A DNA stretch of 39,754 bases from an uncultured bacterium (GTDB lineage: Bacteria; Desulfobacterota; Desulfobaccia; Desulfobaccales; 0-14-0-80-60-11), in contig CALEAV010000057.1 of assembly GCA_937943575.1 (NCBI GenBank), positions 1 through 39,754 on the forward strand, read 5' to 3'. Both the position numbers and the translations under genes were made by a program. The notes under the pieces were generated by a model. The model did not search any database and was not told the origin of the DNA. It saw only the letters and a program-made list of their open reading frames with translations. Positions 33,489 to 39,754 of this stretch are shown piece after piece (within the stretch, counting starts at the first letter, position 1; every line of letters starts with the position of its first letter).

Positions 33489-34153
33489 GGCCGCCCCCGG
33501 CGGCCCATGGTCAGGGGAAGCTCCCATGTGAGGCGGTGGGGCAGGCGGAGCCAGGGCAGGGGGTCCACCAGGTGCACCGCCGGGTGGCGGCCCAGCACCC
33601 CCCAGTCCAGAAGCTCGGCTTCCCGGGCCGGCGGCAGCCAGGCCAGGGTGAGGTGCAGGTGCGCCGGCACCCGGGTGGGCCGGGACGGCGCGGCCAGGGT
33701 GCCCAGGACCTCCCCGGCGGCCACCCGGGTGCCGGCCTTCAGCCCGGTGCGGGGCCGAAGATGGCCCAGGAGGCTGTAAAGCCGGGTGTCGCCCCGGCGG
33801 AGCTCATGGCGCAGGCACACGGTCTGGCCCAGAAAATCCGGCAGCAGCCGGGCCACCCCCCCGGAAAGGGGCGCCGGCACCCGGAAGTCGGCGGGGAGGG
33901 GGTGGGCTCGCCCGGCCACGTCCTCCCACAGCCACAGATCCAGGCCTTCGTGGAGGGTGGGCCGGGGTGCGGGATTGCCCCACCAGCGTTCCCGGGACCC
34001 GAAGAGCATGCCGGGATGGAACAGGAAGGTCATCGGGGAGGGCTGGAGTTCCGGGTTGGCGGCCTGCAGCAGGGGGAGATAGCCGCCCTGTGTCCCGGCC
34101 GGGGGCTCCTCCCCCGAGGCCGGGGGGGAGGGCGACGCACAGTGTCCACTCAT
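33485..34153 (-). CDS. M23/LytM-like metallopeptidase-domain protein without export signal
   Basis: 222 residues. HEGLDLWL (HxxxD zinc motif of M23 peptidases) and AHLHLTLAW (HxH) lie about 100 residues apart. The beta-rich core between them includes VPAPLSGGVARLLPDFLGQTVCLRHE and GLKAGTRVAAGEVLGTL, all as in the LytM fold. Such enzymes cut peptidoglycan peptide bridges outside the cytoplasm. Here the first 40 residues are Pro/Gly-rich and hold no hydrophobic signal, so location and activity are uncertain. Coupled by ATGA to the MFS gene; divergent from the HU gene. The ribosome site is weak. Confidence 0.75.
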   Translation of the reverse strand: MSGHCASPSPPASGEEPPAGTQGGYLPLLQAANPELQPSPMTFLFHPGMLFGSRERWWGNPAPRPTLHEGLDLWLWEDVAGRAHPLPADFRVPAPLSGGVARLLPDFLGQTVCLRHELRRGDTRLYSLLGHLRPRTGLKAGTRVAAGEVLGTLAAPSRPTRVPAHLHLTLAWLPPAREAELLDWGVLGRHPAVHLVDPLPWLRLPHRLTWELPLTMGRRGRP

Positions 34154-34229
34154 GGGGACAGCCTATCACCCGGCCGGGGGGCTGTAAAGGCCTGTTGCCG
34201 GGGGGGGCGGGAGGGGGGACGTTTTTTTC

Positions 34230-34258
34230 TTTACGGCCCAACTTATTTTTTTTATTAT
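34230..34258 (+). promoter_or_regulatory. Sigma-70 promoter of the HU/IHF gene
   Basis: TTTACG (34230-34235), a 17-base spacer and TATTAT (34253-34258) in an A/T-rich tract. It lies about 75 bp before the start. Confidence 0.5.
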
Positions 34259-34331
34259 GTAATTCAATTAGCCCCCGGCCTGCCGGGCGCGGTGCGGGCC
34301 TCCCGACATCCCTCCTAAGGAGTGGTGGTGC

Positions 34332-34610
34332 ATGAATAAGTCGCAGCTCATCGAGGCCCTGGCCAAGGCTGAGAACCTCACCCTGAAAAAGGCGGAACTG
34401 GTGGTCAACGCCATCTTTGAAAATATGGCGGAAGCCCTGGTGCGCAACGAGCGCATCGAGATCCGGGGCTTCGGCAGCTTCAAGGTGAAGTATTACAACG
34501 GCTACAAGGGCCGGAACCCCAAGACCGGCGATGTCATCGAGGTGAGGGGGAAAAAGCTCCCCTTCTTCAAGGTGGGCAAGGAACTGAGCGAACTGGTGGA
34601 TCGGTCATAA
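34332..34610 (+). CDS. HU/IHF-family DNA-binding protein
   Basis: A small nucleoid protein that bends DNA as a dimer. 92 residues, normal for the family. The N-terminal helices are MNKSQLIEALAKAENLTLKK. The strand IEIRGFGSFKVKYYNGYKG leads into the DNA-binding arm with GRNPKTGDVIEV (the RNP motif), closing with KLPFFKVGKELSELV. AAGGAG stands upstream of the ATG. The SRP RNA begins a few bases after its stop. Confidence 0.95.
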   Translation: MNKSQLIEALAKAENLTLKKAELVVNAIFENMAEALVRNERIEIRGFGSFKVKYYNGYKGRNPKTGDVIEVRGKKLPFFKVGKELSELVDRS

Positions 34611-34616
34611 GATTCC

Positions 34617-34883
34617 TGGCCGTGCTAGACGGGGAGCTAGCGGTGCCCTGTAACCCGAAAGCCGCTTGATGCGGGGTTGAACTCCCTCCCAGAGCCTCGC
34701 AGCGCCGCCTCGGGGGGCGGCCCGACGGGCGGATTGGACCCCACGCAACAGACGCCGGTGAACCCCGTCAGGTCCGGAAGGAAGCAGCGGTAAGCCGGGC
34801 CGGCTGTGTCGTGGCGGCGGCTAATCCTTCACCCCCGGGCCAAGTCCCGGGCGGTGGCGGAGGCGAAGGAGGGTGCACGGCCA
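34617..34883 (+). ncRNA. ffs: Long-form bacterial SRP RNA with Alu domain
   Basis: RNA scaffold of the signal recognition particle, binding Ffh through its S domain. The S-domain core GTCAGGTCCGGAAGGAAGCA (34769-34788) is unmistakable. The 5' part (CGTGCTAGACGGGGAGCTAG, then CGGTGCCCTGTAAC) follows the Alu-domain start of the Bacillus scRNA. The termini pair perfectly: TGGCCGTGC (34617-34625) with GCACGGCCA (34875-34883). At about 267 nt it is the long type (B. subtilis about 270 nt), not the 4.5S form. The ends are set by the terminal stem. Confidence 0.92.
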
Positions 34884-34969
34884 GGTCGATTTTCCCGGCG
34901 GGGGCGGGGGAGATTCCCGTCCGAAACTCCGGCCGCCCTCCTCCTGCCCCTCCCCGTGATGGGGGGCCT

Positions 34970-35003
34970 CGGGGGCCTGGGGCCGGCCCCTGGCGGTTTT
35001 TTT
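34970..35003 (+). terminator. Intrinsic terminator before fdhA
   Basis: GGGGCC (34972-34977) pairs with GGCCCC (34985-34990), and a run of seven T follows (34997-35003); a second T-rich run lies at 35015-35026. Probably ends the SRP RNA transcript. Confidence 0.55.
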
Positions 35004-35042
35004 CTCCGGGGCGGTTTTTTCTTTTTCCCTCTCCCCGGCTTG

Positions 35043-35051
35043 TGCTAAGAT
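35043..35051 (+). promoter_or_regulatory. Extended -10 promoter candidate for fdhA
   Basis: TGCTAAGAT fits an extended -10 (TG-N-TAAGAT) just after the terminator. No good -35 was seen. The leader to the ATG at 35114 is about 55 bases. Confidence 0.4.
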
Positions 35052-35113
35052 GTGCATGCTGTGGCGCGGCCCAGCCACGGCGAGCGCTTACCCATGAGGG
35101 AGGAAGCACGCGC

Positions 35114-37804
35114 ATGGCCGAAACCACTCTGACCCTCAATGGGCAGACTGTGGCCTTTCAGCCCGGTCAGACCATCCTTGAGGTGGCCCGAGGGGCCGGG
35201 GTCGAGATCCCCACTCTCTGTTGGATGAAAGACACCTTGCCCACCGGTTCCTGCCGGGTCTGCGTGGTGGAGGTGGAGGGGGCCCGCACCCTGCTTCCTG
35301 CCTGCGCCACCCAGGCCGCGGCCAATCAGGTGATCATGACAGAATCTCCCCGGGTGGCCGCCGCCCGGCGCATGGTCCTGGAGCTGGCCCTGGCCAGCGG
35401 CAACCACAACTGCCTCATCTGCGAGGCCAACGGCGAATGTGAGCTCCAGGCCCTGGCCTACCGCTACCAGGTGCCCTTCCCCGCCTTTGCCACCCCCCCG
35501 GACCAGCCCTACTACTTCGAAGACAACAACAGCATGATCGTCCGGGACTTCTCCAAGTGCATCATGTGCGGCCGCTGTGTGCGGGGCTGCTGTGAGCGCC
35601 AGGTGAACGACGCCATCGCCATCGGCTACCGGGGCTCCCACAACAAGATCGTCGCCAAGGCCGACAAGACCTACATCGAGTCCGACTGCGTCTTCTGCGG
35701 CGAGTGCGTCCAGTCCTGCCCGGTGGGGGCGCTCCTGGACAAAAACGCCCTGGGCCGGGGCCGGGCCTGGGAACGCACCCCCGTGCGCACCACCTGCCCC
35801 TACTGCGGCGTGGGCTGCCAGCTGGAGGTGCAGGTCAAGGACGACCGCATCGTCAAGATCAGCGGCGCCGATCTGGAGCCCAACCACGGCCGCCTGTGCG
35901 TCAAGGGCCGCTTCGGCTGGCACTATGTGCACCACCCGGAGCGCCTCACCACCCCCTTGCTGCGCAAAAACGGGGAGCTGACCCCGGTGAGCTGGGAGGA
36001 GGCCCTGGACTTCGTGGCCGGCAGGCTCAAGGACCTCAAGGAGAAATACGGTCCCGAGCAGATCGGCGGCTGGTGCTCCGCCCGCATCACCAATGAAGAG
36101 AACTACCTGATGCAGAAGTTCATGCGGGCGGTCATCGGCACCAACCACGTGGACCACTGCGCCCGTCTCTGACACAGCGCCACGGTGGCCGGTCTGGCCG
36201 CCTCCTTCGGTTCCGGCGCCATGACCAACTCCATCGGCGAGTTGGAGGACGCGGAGTGCATCCTGGTCATCGGCTCCAACACCAACGAAAACCACCCGGT
36301 CGTCGCCGCCCGCATCAAACGGGCGGTGCGCTTCCGGGGCGCCAATCTCATCGTGGCGGACCCCCGGCGCCAGGACCTGGTGAAGTTTGCCAAGCTCTAT
36401 CTGCGCCAATACCCCGGGACGGACATCGCCCTCATCAACGGCATGATGCACGTCATCATCCGGGACAATCTTTACGACGCCGCCTATGTGGCGGAGCGCA
36501 CGGAGAATTTCGAGGCCTTAAAGCAGACCGTGGCGGCCTACACCCCGGAGCGGGCCTCTCAGATCAGCGGCGTCCCGGCGGCGGACATCGAGGCCGCGGC
36601 CCGCCTCTACGCCCAGGCCAGGGTGGCCTCCATCGTCTATTGCATGGGCATCACCCAGCACACCGTGGGCACCGACAACGTCAAGACCCTGGCCAACCTG
36701 GCCATGCTCTGCGGCAATGTGGGGGTCTGGGGCGGCGGCGTCAACCCCCTCCGGGGCCAGAACAACGTCCAGGGCGCCTGCGACATGGGGGGCCTGCCCA
36801 ACGTCTTTTCCGGCTACCAGCCGGTGACCGACGAGGCCGCCCGCAAAAAGATGGAGGCCGCCTGGGGCGTGAGCAGCCTCCCGGCCTGGGTGGGCAAGAC
36901 CATGACCGATATGGTCCCCGCCATTGGGGCCGGCGAGATGAAGGCCCTCTATATCATCGGCGAAAATCCGGCCCTCTCCGACCCGGATGCGGACCACGCC
37001 ATCAAGGCCATGCAGAAGCTGGAGCTTCTGGTGGTGCAGGACATCTTCCTCACCGAGACCGGCAAACTGGCCCATGTGGTCCTGCCGGCGGCCACCTCTT
37101 ACGAAAAGGACGGCACCTTCACCAACACCGAGCGCCGGGTGGCAAGGGTGCGCCGCTGCGTCCCGCCGCTCCCGGGCTGCAAGCCCGACTGGCAGATCAT
37201 CTCGGAGCTCAGCACCCGCATGGGCTATCCCATGACCTACGCCTCCCCGGAGGAGATCTTCGAGGAGATCCGCAAGGTGACCCCCTCTTACGCCGGGATC
37301 ACCTACCAACGGCTGGAGGCGGGGGGCATCCAGTGGCCCTGCCCCACCGAGGAGCACCCCGGCACCGTGTTTTTGCACAAGGACCGCTTCGCCCGGGGGC
37401 TGGGCATGTTCTTCCCGGTGGAGCACAAAGACCCGGCGGAGATGCCGGACGCCGACTATCCCCTCTATCTCACCACCGGCCGCCTCCTCTATCAGTATCA
37501 CACCGGGACCATGAGCCGCCGGGCCCCGGGGCTGGTGGAGAAGGCGCCGGAGTGCCGGGTGGAGATGGCCGCGGCCGACGCCCAGCGCCTGGGCATCGCC
37601 GACGGCGACCGGGTGCGGGTGCGCTCCCGCCGGGGGGAAATCATCGCCCGGGCCCAGATCTCCCCCAAGGCGGTGGCCGGCACGGTCTTCATCCCCTTCC
37701 ACTTCGCCGAGGCGGCGGCCAACAAGCTCACCAACGCCGCCCTGGACCCGGTCTGCCGCATCCCGGAATACAAGGTCTGCGCCGTGCAGGTCCAGAAAGC
37801 GTAA
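35114..37804 (+). CDS. fdhA: Selenocysteine-containing NAD-linked formate dehydrogenase alpha subunit
   Basis: Oxidises formate to CO2, or the reverse, at a Mo/W-bis-pterin site in the cytosol. The frame is continuous through an in-frame TGA at 36170-36172 (codon 353), in DHCARL-U-HSATVAG, the exact context of Sec in formate dehydrogenases. The 896 residues run: NuoG-like [2Fe-2S] domain (Cys36, 47, 50, 64), a Cys cluster NHNCLICEANGEC, and two [4Fe-4S] sites (CIMCGRCVRGCC, CVFCGECVQSCP). The catalytic domain has CPYCGVGC, and a pterin-binding C-terminal domain follows. A SECIS element follows the TGA. Without recoding, the gene would be split in two. Good ribosome site GGGAGGA. The NuoE-NuoF partner starts 15 bp downstream. 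Confidence 0.95.
36170..36203 (+). promoter_or_regulatory. Bacterial SECIS element
   Basis: Directly after the TGA, GGTGGCC (36184-36190) and GGCCGCC (36196-36202) form a 7-bp stem with one G-U pair, closed by loop GGTCT (36191-36195). The loop sequence and its 18-base distance from the TGA are the same as in the E. coli fdhF SECIS, which SelB recognises. Confidence 0.9.
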
Positions 37805-37819
37805 AGGGAGGCCACCACC

Positions 37820-39667
37820 ATGACCACAATCAGCTGCGCGGCATCCATCCCGACCCAGCTCAGCCCGGCCCAGTGGGAGAAGATCGACGCCATCATCGCC
37901 AAATACCGGGACGTGCCCGGTAATCTCATGCCCGTCCTCCAGGAGGTGCAGGAGGCCATCGGCTATCTCCCCCCGGAGGTGCAGGACCGCCTGGCCCAGG
38001 GGCTCAATATCCCCGGCGCCCACCTCTTCGGGGTGATGAGCTTCTATTCCATGTACACCTGGCGGCCCAAGGGGAAGTATGTCATCCGCTTCTGTGAATC
38101 CCCCCCCTGCCACGTGCTGGGGGCCGAAAACCTCCTCGAGATGGCGAAGGCGGAGCTGGGCATCGGCCTGAACCAGACCACCCCCGACGGCCTCTTCACC
38201 CTGGAGACCAGCGCCTGCCTGGGGGTGTGCGAGGTGGCCCCGGCCATACAGATCAACGAGGTGGTGCACGGCCGCCTCACCCGGGAGCGCTTCCGGCAGA
38301 TCATCGCCGACTACCGGGCCGGCAAGGCGCCGGACTACACCACCCTCAAGTGCACCACCCATGAGGTCACCAGCTACAAGCAGCCCCCCACCGACCTCAT
38401 CCTCCTCAAGAACGTGGGGAGGATCGACCCGGAAAACATCGACGACTACCTGGCCGCCGGTGGCTGGCAGGCCCTGAAGAAGGCGGTGACCACCATGACC
38501 CCGGAGCAGGTGGTGGAGGAGGTGAAGACCGCCGGCATCCGGGGCCGGGGCGGCGCCGGCTTCCCCGCCGGGCTGAAATGGTCCTTCACCCGGCCCCTCG
38601 CCGTCACCCCCAAATACATCATCTGCAACGCCGACGAAGGGGAGCCGGGCACCATCAAGGACCGCTACATCATGGAGGGCGACCCCCAGAAGGTCCTGGA
38701 GGGCATGGCCATCGCCGGCTACGCCGTGGGCGCCTCCCAGGGCTACATCTACGTGCGGGGCGAATACTACCTCTCCAAACACCGCCTCACCAAGGCCATC
38801 GAACAGGCCCGGGCCAGGGGCTTTTTGGGCAAAAACCTCTTCGGCACCGACTTCTCCTTCGACATCGAGGTACGCTCCGGCTTCGGCTGCTACATCTGCG
38901 GCGAGGAGACCGCCCTCATCGAGTCCATCGAGGGCAAACGGGGCTACCCCCGCATGAAGCCGCCCTTCCCGGGGGTGGCGGGCCTGTGGGGCAAACCCAC
39001 CATCGTCAACAACGTGGAGACCCTGGCCAGCGTGCCGGCCATCATCGAGAAGGGCGGCGCCTGGTACAAGGCCCTGGGCACGCCGGACACCACCGGCACC
39101 AAGATCTACCAGATCATCGGCCACGTTCAGACGCCGCAGATCGTGGAGGTGCCGGCGGGCATCACCTTAAGGGAGCTCATCGACACCTACGGCGGCGGCA
39201 TGCGCCCGGGGAGCACCTTCAAGTTCTGCCAGACCGGGGGCGCCTCCGCCGGCATCGTCACCGCCGCCGCCCTGGACACGCCCCTGGATTTCGGCTCCCT
39301 GGCCAAAGTGGGGGGCGCCTTGGGCTCTGGCACCATGCTGGTCATGGACCAGAGCGTCTGCGTGGTGGACTTCGTGCGCGCCGTGGCCAAATTCTTCGCC
39401 CACGAGTCCTGCGGCCAGTGCACCCCCTGCCGGGAGGGCACGCCCCTGATCCTGAAGACCATCAACCGCATCTGCCAGGGGCAGGGCACCCTGGACGATC
39501 TGGCCCTCCTGGAACGCCTGGGCGCCGCCATGATCGACGCCTCCTTCTGCCCCCTGGGCCAGACCGCCCCGGCCCCCTTCCTGAGCGTCTACAAAAACTT
39601 CCGCCAGGAGGTCGAGGACCACGTCACCAAGAAGGTATGTGCTGCCGGGGTGTGCAAGATGAAGTAA
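37820..39667 (+). CDS. NuoE-NuoF fusion, NAD-reducing subunit of the formate dehydrogenase
   Basis: Carries electrons from FdhA to NAD+. The single 615-residue chain joins two subunits that are usually separate. A NuoE thioredoxin-like [2Fe-2S] domain spans about 1-165 (CESPPCHVLG and CLGVCEVAP supply four cysteines). A NuoF domain runs from about 185: FMN loop RGRGGAGFPAGLKW, NADH site GCYICGEETALIESIEG, and [4Fe-4S] ligands SCGQCTPCREGT with a later Cys in FCPLGQ. It ends KVCAAGVCKMK without the extra ferredoxin domain found in HndC/HydB-type subunits. AGGGAGG stands upstream of the ATG. Follows fdhA by 15 bp in one operon. A ferredoxin or other partner cannot be excluded outside the window. 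Confidence 0.92.
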   Translation: MTTISCAASIPTQLSPAQWEKIDAIIAKYRDVPGNLMPVLQEVQEAIGYLPPEVQDRLAQGLNIPGAHLFGVMSFYSMYTWRPKGKYVIRFCESPPCHVLGAENLLEMAKAELGIGLNQTTPDGLFTLETSACLGVCEVAPAIQINEVVHGRLTRERFRQIIADYRAGKAPDYTTLKCTTHEVTSYKQPPTDLILLKNVGRIDPENIDDYLAAGGWQALKKAVTTMTPEQVVEEVKTAGIRGRGGAGFPAGLKWSFTRPLAVTPKYIICNADEGEPGTIKDRYIMEGDPQKVLEGMAIAGYAVGASQGYIYVRGEYYLSKHRLTKAIEQARARGFLGKNLFGTDFSFDIEVRSGFGCYICGEETALIESIEGKRGYPRMKPPFPGVAGLWGKPTIVNNVETLASVPAIIEKGGAWYKALGTPDTTGTKIYQIIGHVQTPQIVEVPAGITLRELIDTYGGGMRPGSTFKFCQTGGASAGIVTAAALDTPLDFGSLAKVGGALGSGTMLVMDQSVCVVDFVRAVAKFFAHESCGQCTPCREGTPLILKTINRICQGQGTLDDLALLERLGAAMIDASFCPLGQTAPAPFLSVYKNFRQEVEDHVTKKVCAAGVCKMK

Positions 39668-39671
39668 GGTG

Positions 39672-39754
39672 ACCGGGGGAGGTGGCAAAGGGCGGCGGCC
39701 CTTTCCCCCTCCCCCAATCCCTTGTGGGAACAACGACGGGGCGGGCCACAGGCC
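39672..39754. repeat. Intergenic hairpin repeat, copy D, cut by the window end
   Basis: GGGGGAGG...AAAGGGC (39676-39695) pairs with GCCCTTTCCCCCTCCCCC (39699-39716), and CCCCCAATCCCTTGTGGG follows. Layout and sequence recall copy C after groEL. It lies just behind the NuoE-NuoF gene and may end the operon. Confidence 0.6.

Noticed and set aside
36185-37804. A separate molybdopterin oxidoreductase gene starting with GTG at 36185
   Set aside because: It is in frame with the upstream part through the Sec TGA, has no ribosome site and lacks the N-terminal domains. It is the second half of fdhA.
36518-39124. An 868-codon open frame on the minus strand across fdhA and the NuoE-NuoF gene
   Set aside because: An antisense artefact of G/C third positions; both plus-strand genes have metal-cluster and cofactor motifs throughout.

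Overview
The window is G+C-rich bacterial chromosome with one non-coding block at its left end. The gene content points to an anaerobic, flagellated, Gram-negative bacterium. The outer-membrane genes are lptD, hldE and two nucleotide-sugar dehydrogenases. Motility is shown by flagellin, fliD and fliS behind sigma-28 and sigma-54 promoters. There is also an NtrC-type two-component system and a selenocysteine formate dehydrogenase with NuoE/NuoF-type subunits. A member of the Desulfobacterota (sulfate-reducer or syntroph-like delta lineage) is my inference; no marker here proves it.

Layout. 1-1213: no convincing protein gene. It holds two large hairpin repeats whose conserved ends frame unrelated but self-complementary arms. 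Between them lies a compact promoter-terminator unit that should make a very small RNA. Near its right end are direct and inverted repeats. The block stops exactly at the 5' half of a tRNA-Arg(CCU) gene (1214-1255, minus), cut in the anticodon loop, so it looks like the end of an integrated element. 1519-8402: envelope sugar genes (a UDP-GlcNAc-type dehydrogenase, lptD, ugd, hldE). 8564-13433: a DHH phosphoesterase, then fliC, fliD and fliS. 13434-14098: a repeat-rich intergenic region. 14099-21111: an SDR/DUF2867 protein, a TPR protein behind a tiny leader ORF, a histidine kinase, its sigma-54 activator and a GNAT-like protein. 21276-25390: rimO, an unknown membrane protein and a lytic transglycosylase. 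25704-27827: groESL under a perfect CIRCE operator. 28019-34153: a MEMO-family protein, a biotin carboxylase plus an unusual carboxyltransferase, an MFS transporter and an M23-like protein. 34332-39667: an HU/IHF protein, a long (Bacillus-type) SRP RNA, selenoprotein fdhA with its SECIS element, and a NuoE-NuoF fusion.

How the genes fit together. LptD, HldE and the sugar dehydrogenases serve LPS and surface-polysaccharide assembly. FdhA and the NuoE-NuoF fusion form the parts of a soluble NAD-linked formate dehydrogenase. The carboxyltransferase next to the biotin carboxylase has the oxaloacetate decarboxylase / PycB fold. It lacks the usual active-site lysine (Asn instead) and the biotinyl domain, so its reaction cannot be assumed. 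A family of G/C-rich hairpin repeats fills three convergent gene junctions and the end of the window, probably as two-way terminators. The most novel signals are the covarying hairpins with the small-RNA unit inside the island end, and the altered carboxylase.
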